From contig JAEZDW010000203.1 of NCBI GenBank assembly GCA_023417955.1, positions 1 through 7,857 on the forward strand: a DNA stretch of 7,857 bases, read 5' to 3'. The translations under genes and the position numbers were made by a program. Below, piece after piece: positions 1 to 6,927 of the stretch. Below the pieces are notes generated by a model that was given only the letters and a program-made list of their open reading frames with translations, made no database searches and had not been told where the DNA came from. The stretch comes from Bacteroidota bacterium (lineage in GTDB: Bacteria; Bacteroidota; Bacteroidia; Cytophagales; Cyclobacteriaceae). Numbering within the stretch: position 1 is the first letter of the stretch; each line of letters starts with the position of its first letter.

Positions 1-34
1 CAGGGGGTCGCAGGATCGTGCCCTGCTGGGCCCA
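1..34 (+). tRNA. tRNA gene, 3' part only (anticodon outside window)
   Basis: Bases 1-34 fit the last part of a tRNA. CAGG (1-4) would be the end of the anticodon stem, GGGTC (5-9) a five-base variable loop, GCAGG (10-14) and CCTGC (22-26) a perfect five-pair T stem around a seven-base loop ATCGTGC, TGGGCCC (27-33) the acceptor 3' strand and A34 the discriminator. CCA is not encoded, as is common in Bacteroidota. A terminator follows 13 bases later, which is the usual end of a tRNA transcript. The T loop is not the usual TTCRANY: positions 54 and 58 read A and T. The amino acid cannot be named because the anticodon lies upstream of the window. The 5' acceptor strand should read GGGCCCA or a wobble equivalent. 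Confidence 0.72.
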
Positions 35-47
35 CACCTTGATAATT

Positions 48-77
48 AGGCAGTTACATTATGTGACTGCCTTTTTT
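48..77 (+). terminator. Rho-independent terminator after the tRNA
   Basis: An inverted repeat pairs AGGCAGTTAC (48-57) with GTGACTGCCT (63-72), ten pairs with one G-U wobble and a five-base loop. A run of six T (72-77) follows directly. The position right behind the tRNA end indicates that it stops the tRNA transcript. Confidence 0.88.
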
Positions 78-379
78 ATTGGTTGTCGCTGACTAGGATG
101 TTTTCCAACCCCAACGATACTCAGTGAGTTGTCAGTGCCTTCGCGTTGCCGGAGGACGAAGGGGAAGTGATGCGGTGTACTTTTTCCAATCGATGATTGA
201 AGATATTCAGCACATCAATTTCGGAGCCGTTGATAGTGACCATTGGACATAGCACCAGACAAAAGCTCCACGTCCTCATATGTGGTTGAATTATCCGAAT
301 GTCATTATTCTTCTATACGAATGCCATGACTGTTGGATATCGACACGGAGAGGCTTATTCTTAAAAATCAGAATATTTA
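78..379. other. Gene-poor spacer, no supported gene
   Basis: I find no convincing gene here. The longest readable stretch is a 52-codon minus-strand ORF (279 down to 121, starting MRTWSF). It has no ribosome binding site and resembles nothing I recognise. Past its TGA the same frame stays open for about 15 more codons. An imperfect 10-base direct repeat, CGAATGTCAT (296-305) and CGAATGCCAT (318-327), starts 22 bases apart. Near 356-375 an AT-rich hairpin (TATTCT paired with AGAATA) lies just past the stop codon of the minus-strand orphan gene. It could be a weak transcript end, but it lacks a T run. Confidence 0.4.
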
Positions 380-763
380 TCAGGCAAACACTTCCTGGTC
401 GAGAACGCTTTCTGTGCTAACGCTCGCAGAAAGCAATGCGAGCACTTCCGCGTTGCGTTCTGCTTTCGCGACTCTCCGGGCGGTAGCATAGCCAATTAAC
501 GCGTGTCTTTTTACGAACTGGTCCATGCGACTACTGATTTCCGGCAGACACCGGGTGCGATTGTCTTCGGACAGGTGGTCCATAATTCGCCGGAGTGCAT
601 CCAGCCTCGCAATGTGGGCGTGCACCTCTCTCGCATCTCCCTGAATAGCTATGTTTGTCAGGACGCCATTACCGGTTAATCGGTGTGCATCGATAAAGTC
701 CCGCACCGCATATTCTATGTCCAGGCGGGTATTCAGTTCAAATTGTATATCGTCGCGTGTCAT
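380..763 (-). CDS. Orphan hypothetical protein, 127 aa, helical and Arg-rich
   Basis: I do not recognise this protein. It has 127 residues, no signal peptide and no hydrophobic segment long enough to span a membrane, so it is probably cytoplasmic. The composition is rich in Arg, Ala, Leu, Asp and Glu with few Gly or Pro after residue 35, which suggests mostly helix. No catalytic or metal-binding motif is visible. The ATG at 763 is the first in frame. AAAGG lies only a few bases before it, and a -7 box matching TAnnTTTG is at 787-780, which supports real transcription and implies a very short leader. It stands alone between a tRNA-terminator pair and a divergent spacer, a typical site for accessory genes. 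It could be a lineage-restricted protein or, less likely, a chance ORF, since nothing but the ORF length and the promoter motif argues for it. Confidence 0.5.
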   Translation of the reverse strand: MTRDDIQFELNTRLDIEYAVRDFIDAHRLTGNGVLTNIAIQGDAREVHAHIARLDALRRIMDHLSEDNRTRCLPEISSRMDQFVKRHALIGYATARRVAKAERNAEVLALLSASVSTESVLDQEVFA

Positions 764-779
764 AACCTTTGTCTTTGTT

Positions 780-787
780 CAAACATA
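780..787 (-). promoter_or_regulatory. Bacteroidota -7 box for the 127-aa ORF
   Basis: Read on the minus strand, the bases are TATGTTTG, a full match to the Bacteroidota primary sigma -7 consensus TAnnTTTG. The start codon lies 16 bases downstream, so the leader would be very short. I see no TTTG at the expected -33 distance, so the call rests on the -7 box only. Confidence 0.4.
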
Positions 788-903
788 GACCTTGTCGCGT
801 TTTGCCAGGCTGACTAATAGCAGGTCGGGATATGACTTTATTACAGGGGCTGTCGTTACGTACCACATTTAACCCTTAACGCGACCCATGTAAGGAAATA
901 AAG

Positions 904-1113
904 ATGTACTGCGGATTTTTGAAGGAAGGCGCGCTTTTTGATGCCCGCTATGGTGCTTTTAAAGGTAGCTTGATCCTCCCGGTACGTGGACTTTGGGGTA
1001 TAACCTACTATCTGCACAAATTTCTGTCATTACCAGCTCGAGGTTATCTTAAGATTATTGCCGGCAGTTGGATAATTTTTCGAAATTGCCGGCTGTTATT
1101 TTACTTCAGTTAG
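904..1113 (+). CDS. Doubtful 69-codon ORF ahead of the WG-repeat gene
   Basis: This ORF starts at an ATG with an unusually good Shine-Dalgarno sequence for this genome: AAGGA at 892-896 with a seven-base spacer. It stops seven bases before the ATG of the WG-repeat lipoprotein. The product is rich in aromatic, Leu and Ile residues with several Arg and Lys and two Cys. It has no clear signal peptide and resembles no family I know. The last codons run through a GC hairpin (1060-1093). It may be a chance ORF in the leader of the next gene, a small membrane-associated protein, or a leader peptide whose translation affects the hairpin. The close spacing would allow coupling, but there is no direct proof that it is translated. 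Confidence 0.22.
   Translation: MYCGFLKEGALFDARYGAFKGSLILPVRGLWGITYYLHKFLSLPARGYLKIIAGSWIIFRNCRLLFYFS
1060..1106 (+). terminator. GC hairpin with T-rich tail before WG gene (possible attenuator)
   Basis: GCCGGCAGTT (1060-1069) can pair with AATTGCCGGC (1084-1093): seven perfect pairs, a G-U wobble and two A-T pairs, around a 14-base loop. The tail TGTTATTTTACTT (1094-1106) is T-rich but interrupted. It ends 15 bases before the next start codon. It could be a weak terminator or attenuator in the leader. The core GCCGGC is a palindrome, so chance pairing is possible. Confidence 0.35.
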
Positions 1114-1120
1114 CAATCAT

Positions 1121-2836
1121 ATGTTACGAAACATTTTAATCGCACTTTCTTGCATCACGGCGCTTTCATGTGCCACTAATCGCTCCGCGGTTCAATCTGA
1201 CAAGACCACTTCAAAAACAAAGCCGCCTTCTGCCGAACCAGAAGAAGTCTTGATTGCAATTGATGACGATGACCTGGTTGAGGAAGTTGTTATGTTAATC
1301 GACGAACCCGTACGGCAGGTTTCCTATGGTTCGAATTTCAACTTTGAACCTGTTAAAAGCATTCGGTTCAATCCGAAGTATGCCGTCTCAGGAAGTATCA
1401 ACGACCGATACGACTTTTATTGGATAAAGAACGATCAAAACCGTTACTCTGGCCAGGGTGTCGTTGATAAGGACGGCAACGTGCTTTTGCCGCACATCTT
1501 CAGTACCGGATCAAACCCGAACAACTACGAACTTGTACTTTCCATAAACCGTTCCTCCTGGGGATTGTTTAATCTGAACGAAAAGCGTTGGACTATCCCG
1601 ATCATTTATCAGGAAATATACAGTCTCGGAAATAATGTATTCGCAGCCAAAAAGGATAATAAGTGGGGACTGATTGACAATAACAATGTGCTGCTTGCGC
1701 CTTTTGCATGGAATCGTCAGGAACGGGTACATGGCATCGACAACTATGTAATGGTATCCGTCGACGATATCTGGGGTATCTATAGTATTATCGAAAGAAA
1801 ACTCACCGTACCGTGTGAATACACCAGACTGCGGCGACTCGACCGCGAATCATACTTTATTGCAACCAAAGGAACGAAGTCGAACGTCGTCGATATTAAC
1901 AACAAGCCGATCTTCAAAAAATGGTATGATGAGGTTCGCACTTCTTCATTGAACAGCGAGTACTTTATCGTAAAAGAGAGTGGTCGGTACGGCGTGGTTG
2001 ACAGGAATGAAAAGGTTATCGTTCCCATCATATATCTCGAATTTGGTGAAAGTCACTACTCCGACGGGTCTTACCTTGTGAGAAACAAGGACGGTAAGTA
2101 TGGCTTCATGCTCATCGATGGCCGGGTAACGCTGCCATTCAATTACGATAACGTGAAGAAGGGTTACTATAACAACATCATTTCGATTCAGAATGGCAAA
2201 TGCGGTCTCGTTCGTGTGAACAACGGGGTGCCCACTGAAATATTGACGTGTGAATTTGATAATATCTCAGACGGAGCAAAGACACTCGTTGTTGAAAAAG
2301 GCGGTAAATTTGGTTTGCTGAACCAGTTCGGTAAGCCGGTGACTGACATCGTATATACAACGCTTGAGCCTTTAAAGGACCGTGATGGCGACCAGCCGAT
2401 GTATCGCGCAGCTAAAGGCAAACAATTTTTCCTGCTCAACGAGCAGGGCAGGGTGGTAACCGAGGGTGACTTTTCTGAGATCGCACCGCTTTATCGTACG
2501 AACCGTGAATCATACTATGCGCCCTCTTTTATTTACCTGAAGGCGAAGGGCAAGAATGGAAAGTACGGAGTAATCGACAAACTCGGAAAGACTCTTTTGG
2601 AGCCGCAGTTTGAAGATGTTGCTTCCGAGGATGATAACCTCCTTGTTATTCGTTCAAATGGAAAATGCGGGCTGTACTCGCTTCTCTCACAGAAGCAGGT
2701 GGTAGATTTCAAATACGATAATATTATTCGTTCGACGACAAACTACATTGGTTTTGTTGGAACTGAAATTGACTTTATCACGCTGAAGTCTGATGGTCCT
2801 GTCTATATGTCGACTACCGGCGCAGAGAAGAAATAA
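1121..2836 (+). CDS. WG-repeat lipoprotein, about 12 repeats, 571 aa
   Basis: This is a probable envelope lipoprotein built almost wholly of WG-type repeats. Residues 1-17 form a lipoprotein-like signal peptide ending ALSC, with Cys17 the likely lipidated residue; Cys11 is a second candidate. A Lys/Ser/Pro-rich linker and an acidic stretch (41-62) follow. From about residue 112 to 530 I count twelve repeat units at roughly 35-residue spacing, of the form (W/Y/F/C)G-(L/V)-(I/V)-D-x-x-G-K-x-(L/V)-x-P-x-(F/Y)-(D/E)-x-(I/V). The clearest start at 147, 182, 218, 290, 327, 397 and 482. Units at 361 and 516 read KCGL, with Cys in place of the aromatic residue. The WG family has no settled function; such repeats usually fold as beta-rich, possibly propeller-like, binding modules. 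The ATG at 1121 gives a proper signal peptide, though no Shine-Dalgarno is visible. The gene stands alone and ends in a strong terminator. Confidence 0.9.
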   Translation: MLRNILIALSCITALSCATNRSAVQSDKTTSKTKPPSAEPEEVLIAIDDDDLVEEVVMLIDEPVRQVSYGSNFNFEPVKSIRFNPKYAVSGSINDRYDFYWIKNDQNRYSGQGVVDKDGNVLLPHIFSTGSNPNNYELVLSINRSSWGLFNLNEKRWTIPIIYQEIYSLGNNVFAAKKDNKWGLIDNNNVLLAPFAWNRQERVHGIDNYVMVSVDDIWGIYSIIERKLTVPCEYTRLRRLDRESYFIATKGTKSNVVDINNKPIFKKWYDEVRTSSLNSEYFIVKESGRYGVVDRNEKVIVPIIYLEFGESHYSDGSYLVRNKDGKYGFMLIDGRVTLPFNYDNVKKGYYNNIISIQNGKCGLVRVNNGVPTEILTCEFDNISDGAKTLVVEKGGKFGLLNQFGKPVTDIVYTTLEPLKDRDGDQPMYRAAKGKQFFLLNEQGRVVTEGDFSEIAPLYRTNRESYYAPSFIYLKAKGKNGKYGVIDKLGKTLLEPQFEDVASEDDNLLVIRSNGKCGLYSLLSQKQVVDFKYDNIIRSTTNYIGFVGTEIDFITLKSDGPVYMSTTGAEKK

Positions 2837-2860
2837 ACAACTGTACCGATTCAATTTGAG

Positions 2861-2894
2861 ACATGCCTGGCTTATGCCGGGCATGTTGTTTTTT
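2861..2894 (+). terminator. Strong rho-independent terminator after WG gene
   Basis: ACATGCCTGGC (2861-2871) pairs with GCCGGGCATGT (2876-2886): eleven pairs with one T-G wobble and a TTAT loop. The tail TTGTTTTTT runs to 2894. It lies 25 bases after the WG-repeat stop codon and separates that gene from the HAD-S2P unit. Confidence 0.93.
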
Positions 2895-2920
2895 ATGGGC
2901 CAACTTCGGTTAAAACTTTC

Positions 2921-2928
2921 TATTTTTG
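2921..2928 (+). promoter_or_regulatory. Bacteroidota -7 box for the HAD-S2P unit
   Basis: TATTTTTG matches TAnnTTTG exactly. It lies between the WG-gene terminator and the HAD start codon 44 bases further on, which gives a leader of about 35-40 bases. No clear TTTG is present at the usual -33 distance. Confidence 0.5.
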
Positions 2929-2972
2929 CCCACGCTGGCGGAAACCAGTTAACATTTCCGCCCCTGTGGTGA

Positions 2973-3590
2973 ATGGCAGTTAAGAACTTGATTTTTGATC
3001 TGGGTGGGGTAATTCTCGACCTTGATGTATCTAAAACGATTGGCGAATTCGCCCGTGTTTCGGGGCTGGCCCCGGACGAGGTATCGCACCGGTTTCGCTA
3101 TAGCGACGGCTTCATGAAGTATGAGCGCGGAGAGATCACCGATACGGAGTTCCGCGATTTCGTACGCGAACTGTATTCTGTTTCGATCACCGACGCCGAA
3201 CTTGATGCCTGCTGGAATGCGATGCTGGGCGGGATCCCTCAAAGTAAGGTTGCTCTGTTGCAAAACCTCAGAAAGAAGTACCAGGTCTTCCTCCTGAGCA
3301 ATACGAATACGATCCATTTGAATTACATTAATTCGACCGTCATCCCGGCTTTGGGGTCGGTGCCCTCGCTCGATAGCTACTTTGACCGGGCATATTATTC
3401 CCACCTTATGGGTAAGCGCAAACCTGAGCGGGAAATCTTTGAGCAGGTTTTAGATGACAACAACCTCCAGGCCGTTGAATCACTTTTTCTCGACGATAAT
3501 GCGGAGAACGTTGATGGTGCAAAACTTGTTGGATTGCAAACTGCTCTTGTCGATACCCCGGAGTTCATCCTGACGTATTTTAATGAATAA
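2973..3590 (+). CDS. HAD-superfamily (subfamily IA, YihX-like) phosphatase
   Basis: This is a 205-residue, probably cytoplasmic, Mg-dependent phosphatase of the haloacid dehalogenase superfamily. All four motifs are present. Motif I is FDLGGVILDLD, with nucleophile Asp9; the usual second Asp (+2) is Gly11, as in the YihX-type DLGNV group. The helical cap spans about 18-85. Motif II is LLSNTN, with Ser109. Motif III is the Lys in KRKP (Lys150). Motif IV is LFLDDN (Asp174, Asp175). The length is normal for the family. YihX itself hydrolyses glucose-1-phosphate, but the substrate here cannot be read from the sequence, and the missing +2 Asp means phosphatase activity should not be assumed. The gene overlaps the next one by eight bases, so the two are probably co-translated. 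The ATG at 2973 places motif I at the N-terminus, as expected. Confidence 0.92.
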   Translation: MAVKNLIFDLGGVILDLDVSKTIGEFARVSGLAPDEVSHRFRYSDGFMKYERGEITDTEFRDFVRELYSVSITDAELDACWNAMLGGIPQSKVALLQNLRKKYQVFLLSNTNTIHLNYINSTVIPALGSVPSLDSYFDRAYYSHLMGKRKPEREIFEQVLDDNNLQAVESLFLDDNAENVDGAKLVGLQTALVDTPEFILTYFNE

Positions 3591-4788
3591 GGAAACGAAA
3601 CGTATCATTCTTCAGATCTGTTTGTTCGTCCTGACGTTCATTACGACGACCATGGCAGGCGCAAGCTTCGCTTTTTCGAAGTCGATTTACGGTATAGAAG
3701 AATTGCTCAACTCAGAATACACCTGGGCAGATTTCTGGTCGGGCGCAGCGTATTCTATTCCATTTCTGCTCATTCTGACGGCTCATGAATTTGGACACTA
3801 CTTCACGGCGATGTATCACCGCGTCAAGTCATCTCTGCCATACTACATTCCGTTTCCGCCATTGCCGTTTTTCTTTATAGGCACAATGGGTGCAATCATC
3901 AGGATTCGCTCCCGCATAACGACCAATCTGCAGAACTTTGATATCGGACTCGCCGGTCCGCTCGCGGGATTTATTGTAATTGTTGGTTTCCTGTATTATG
4001 GCTTTACAACCTTGCCTGGTCAGGATTATGTATTTCAGTTTCATCCCGAGTATGAGCAATACGGCGAGGACTTTGCGAATATCGTCTATGAGGATGATTA
4101 CGTTGCTGATCACGGTGGTGCGATCTATCTCAAAATGGGCAGCAACCTGTTGTTTGAAATCTTCGAACGACTTGTCGCCGACCCGGACCGCATTCCACAT
4201 GCGCATGAGGTCATGCACTACCCGGTACTGATGGCATGCTACATCGCGCTGTTCTTTACTGCACTTAACCTGCTGCCTATTGGCCAGCTTGACGGCGGTC
4301 ACATTATTTATGGTCTGTTCGGCAGAAAGGGCCACAACATCATTGCAACGATTTTTTTTATTCTGCTTATCTTCTATGCGGGTCTCGGTTTCGCCAACGT
4401 CCATACCGACAAAGGTGTGATGTTTGGCGTTGTGCCGGAGTTATTTGTGTGGATGGCTGTGGCACTATGGTTTAACTATTTCTGCTTTCGCGGACTTGGC
4501 TGGAGTGAACGCAATACAATCATGATCGCTCTATTGGTATTTGCAGTACAGTTCACGATAACGGCAGTGTTCCCTTCAGTAAATGGGTACCGCGGATGGC
4601 TGCTCTTTGGAATGATCGTCGGCAGATTCATCGGTGTTTCGCATCCACCGGCCGAAATAGAGAAGCCATTAGATTCAAAACGCATCATTCTTGGGTGGCT
4701 TATGCTGGTGATCTTTATCCTGTCTTTCAGCCCACAACCACTCACGATCGAAATTATCGGCGTAGATCCGGCGTTGCTGGATAACTAG
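3583..4788 (+). CDS. Site-2 protease family intramembrane metalloprotease (M50)
   Basis: This is a 401-residue polytopic membrane protease of the M50/site-2 protease family, which cuts membrane-spanning substrates within the bilayer. The zinc site is clear: HEFGH at 68-72 in the second hydrophobic segment and NLLPIGQLDGGH at 229-240, with Asp237 as the third ligand. Family motifs FFIGTMGAI (97-105) and GLAGPLAG (122-129) are also present. Hydrophobic segments lie near 8-30, 55-78, 119-140, 213-235, 252-271, 283-301, 312-332 and 367-385. There is no PDZ domain (unlike RseP) and no CBS domain (unlike SpoIVFB). Instead a polar, acidic stretch (142-212) separates the two halves of the active site, and extra membrane segments follow the LDG motif. 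This is closer to the plant/cyanobacterial EGY-like plan. The start overlaps the HAD gene's stop by eight bases. The substrate is unknown; an anti-sigma factor is possible, but none is encoded nearby. Confidence 0.93.
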   Translation: MNKETKRIILQICLFVLTFITTTMAGASFAFSKSIYGIEELLNSEYTWADFWSGAAYSIPFLLILTAHEFGHYFTAMYHRVKSSLPYYIPFPPLPFFFIGTMGAIIRIRSRITTNLQNFDIGLAGPLAGFIVIVGFLYYGFTTLPGQDYVFQFHPEYEQYGEDFANIVYEDDYVADHGGAIYLKMGSNLLFEIFERLVADPDRIPHAHEVMHYPVLMACYIALFFTALNLLPIGQLDGGHIIYGLFGRKGHNIIATIFFILLIFYAGLGFANVHTDKGVMFGVVPELFVWMAVALWFNYFCFRGLGWSERNTIMIALLVFAVQFTITAVFPSVNGYRGWLLFGMIVGRFIGVSHPPAEIEKPLDSKRIILGWLMLVIFILSFSPQPLTIEIIGVDPALLDN

Positions 4789-4932
4789 CACCTTTTTCGC
4801 CATTATGATCTTGAGACGAAACTAACTCGCCGCAGCTCGTAGCTCACAAATCAAGTTCACTCATGAGACAGCAGTCGCAGCCAGGAGCCAGTGCCAACCG
4901 AGCCCGCTTAGCAAAATGAAGAAACAGGAATT
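4789..4932. other. Spacer between convergent genes, no terminator seen
   Basis: This 144-base spacer lies between the S2P gene and the convergently transcribed T9SS gene. I find no hairpin followed by a T run on either strand, so transcripts from both sides may end by Rho or run into each other. No small ORF stands out. Confidence 0.5.
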
Positions 4933-6927
4933 CTAGTGGACAACAATCTTCGAAGTAAACACGCCTTCGGGTTTCCTGATATGCATAATGTAAAGCCCCT
5001 GCGCAGGGTCCGAAAGGGAGACGCGAGTTCTGTCGCCATCGGGTTCAGCCTGGTAAGGAATCGTTTGCCCCGAGATTGATGTAATCTCGATATCAGTCAC
5101 CCTGCCATCGACGTAGAAGGTGCCCCGCGAAGGATTGGGATACACCGCAATACTCTTCTTTTCGGGTCTTATACCACTGATCGGGGCCGGCTCTCCAAAG
5201 TTGGGACGAATCATCAGGCTTCCTTCGGACAAGCCATTAACGGGGAACCATTTCACTTTGCCATTCTCCACGATGCCGTTCATATCCTCAAAGACCCTTT
5301 GTACGGTGTTGTTGCTATAGTCAACGCCAACGCGGATTTTTGTATTAAAAGATCCTTTCCAACCGATGAAGAATTGTCCCTCAACAATAATCGGTTCAAT
5401 AATAACACGCTGAAATACATCCCGTGCTGTCTTTCTCGCTATATGCGTGGTCGTTGTAAGGCGTTGGTTCGGCTCACCGTTCTCATCAGCATCCATGACA
5501 AAGAATTCCGCGGTAGTATATCCGCTGATGCTGTACGGGGGAATGTAAACGTCGAATCCTACGAGCTGCTGAGGTCCGGGCGCAATGACATCAAATCCAT
5601 AAGCTACCTGATCATCTGGTTGTAAAAGAACAACTGCGTATTCAGCTGTTCCATCATCGAAGGCGTAATAGTCATCGAGAACATATACCTGCGAGATCGT
5701 GTCGTTGGCAGCAAAATCACCGAGGTCGGGTTCGTAAATGCCGAGTGCAATTTTCAGTTTGATGCTGTCAGCCGTGGGCAGAAAATAATCTTCGTGGTTG
5801 AACCCCGGATTGCCAATATCGATACCGTTAGATGTGGTCTTGATCGTGCTGCGGAAACGTTCACCGGGTTGCAGGTTGTTGTCAGGATACTTTGATCCCA
5901 CCGGTCCGAACGGCATTGTAATTCTATCGACAGCTCCATCCGAGTAGTTGTCGAACGTGAAGAGCACTTCGTAGTCGGTGGGAGCGCCGTCAGGTCCGCC
6001 GCGAAGGTTCTGGATGTCGACCTGTGGCGCCATATAGAAAGGCGCAGCCCTGAAGTGGTCAATCGGGATACTGTAATATTCATTGAACACAGGTCCAATC
6101 TGTGAGGCAATGGCGCGGTCAAGATACGTCAGGTCATTAGCATTGCGACCTTTGTCCAGATAAATGTAGTCGAGGTTCCAGGTATCAAAGGGTCCGGCTA
6201 AACGGCCATAATTCCTGAACCGGAACTGAAACCGGTCGTGAAAGAATTTCTCATCAGCCACAGGCAGGATTACCTGAATAAATTCATCACGCACGTGTGT
6301 CGGTTGCGTTGTGATGGTTTCGATAATGTTCCATACGCCGTCAACATCCAGAAACTCGACGCGGAAGAAATCACTTGCATCAGGTGGTTCACCGTTGCCC
6401 TGCCATTGGTAAAAGAAGCTGAGGTAAACACTGGAACGTTCCCCGGGCGTGACTTGATCGGTACTCAGGTCAATGGGGCGTGACATTAGCGTATCCCGGA
6501 ATCCGTTATCGAGAATCTGTTCTGAGTATCGAACCCCGGAACCAGTGAGACCATCAAGGGTGGCAACATTGACAGAAGGAGGATTTATTCCCAGGCCGTC
6601 GTTTACCCACACGCTGCTGCTAAGCTCCCAGCGGTCTTCTGATGGAAATCCTGCGGTTGGATCAGTAGGGTCGTGTATGGGAGTTGATGAAAAATCATCA
6701 AAGAACGGCAGGAGCAGAGGATCAGTGTCTTCAGTTCTTGCGGTAGTGCGTGTTTTCTTTTTTAACGTTTCGCCAGGGACCTCGCGTTGCAGGGGTTCAA
6801 GTTTCAATTGCGCGAACGCTGTGGTGCCGCAAAGCGAAGATAACGCGATGACGCACGAAAGTACGATCACGCGGATGCCAGGAAGGCCGGGCTTGTCAGA
6901 ACTCGTCAGTTTCTTCGTCTTCTTCAT
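4933..6927 (-). CDS. T9SS type A sorting-domain surface protein, 664 aa
   Basis: This is a large protein exported by Sec and then across the outer membrane by the type 9 secretion system. Residues 1-39 form a signal peptide: basic MKKTKK, a hydrophobic core about 18-32, and likely cleavage AFA|Q. Residues about 74-260 begin LPFFDDFS and resemble the jelly-roll domain common at the start of such proteins. A middle beta-rich section follows. YYAFDDGTAEYA (420-431) and FFIGWKG (519-525) belong to a second module also common in Bacteroidota surface proteins. Residues about 590-664 are the sorting domain: YPNPSRGTF, then DIEITSISGQ, then GLYIMHI and SKIVVH at the end. That tail is normally removed and the protein is released or attached to anionic LPS. 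No enzyme motif is seen; a structural, adhesive or binding role is likely. Its start lies inside the PASTA gene's last codons, so translation is probably coupled. Confidence 0.92.
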   Translation of the reverse strand: MKKTKKLTSSDKPGLPGIRVIVLSCVIALSSLCGTTAFAQLKLEPLQREVPGETLKKKTRTTARTEDTDPLLLPFFDDFSSTPIHDPTDPTAGFPSEDRWELSSSVWVNDGLGINPPSVNVATLDGLTGSGVRYSEQILDNGFRDTLMSRPIDLSTDQVTPGERSSVYLSFFYQWQGNGEPPDASDFFRVEFLDVDGVWNIIETITTQPTHVRDEFIQVILPVADEKFFHDRFQFRFRNYGRLAGPFDTWNLDYIYLDKGRNANDLTYLDRAIASQIGPVFNEYYSIPIDHFRAAPFYMAPQVDIQNLRGGPDGAPTDYEVLFTFDNYSDGAVDRITMPFGPVGSKYPDNNLQPGERFRSTIKTTSNGIDIGNPGFNHEDYFLPTADSIKLKIALGIYEPDLGDFAANDTISQVYVLDDYYAFDDGTAEYAVVLLQPDDQVAYGFDVIAPGPQQLVGFDVYIPPYSISGYTTAEFFVMDADENGEPNQRLTTTTHIARKTARDVFQRVIIEPIIVEGQFFIGWKGSFNTKIRVGVDYSNNTVQRVFEDMNGIVENGKVKWFPVNGLSEGSLMIRPNFGEPAPISGIRPEKKSIAVYPNPSRGTFYVDGRVTDIEITSISGQTIPYQAEPDGDRTRVSLSDPAQGLYIMHIRKPEGVFTSKIVVH

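Noticed and set aside
1..34. tRNA 3' end as an attachment site of an integrated element
   Set aside because: No second copy of the tRNA end (for example GCAGGATCGTGCCCTGC) occurs in the window and no integrase gene is present.
121..279. 52-codon minus-strand ORF (MRTWSF...) as a small gene or broken remnant
   Set aside because: It has no ribosome binding site, no promoter and no recognisable similarity. The readable frame past its stop is only about 15 codons, which is within chance.
904..1113. Direct repeat ATTGCCGGC(A/T)GTT at about 1057-1069 and 1085-1097 as a regulator site pair
   Set aside because: The repeat arises because GCCGGC is palindromic, so the same bases are better described as the two arms of one hairpin. 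No further copy is present.
3829..4404. 191-codon minus-strand ORF inside the S2P gene
   Set aside because: It is antisense to a gene with clear zinc-site motifs. Its product has no domain-like pattern, and the open frame follows from the codon use of the S2P gene.
4789..4932. Bidirectional terminator between the convergent genes
   Set aside because: Only very short inverted repeats (such as AGCT-CGT-AGCT) occur, with no T run on either side.
5754..6122. 122-codon minus-strand ORF in another frame inside the T9SS gene
   Set aside because: It lies wholly within the T9SS reading frame. Its Ser/Thr/Arg-rich composition is typical of an off-frame translation and no start signal is seen.
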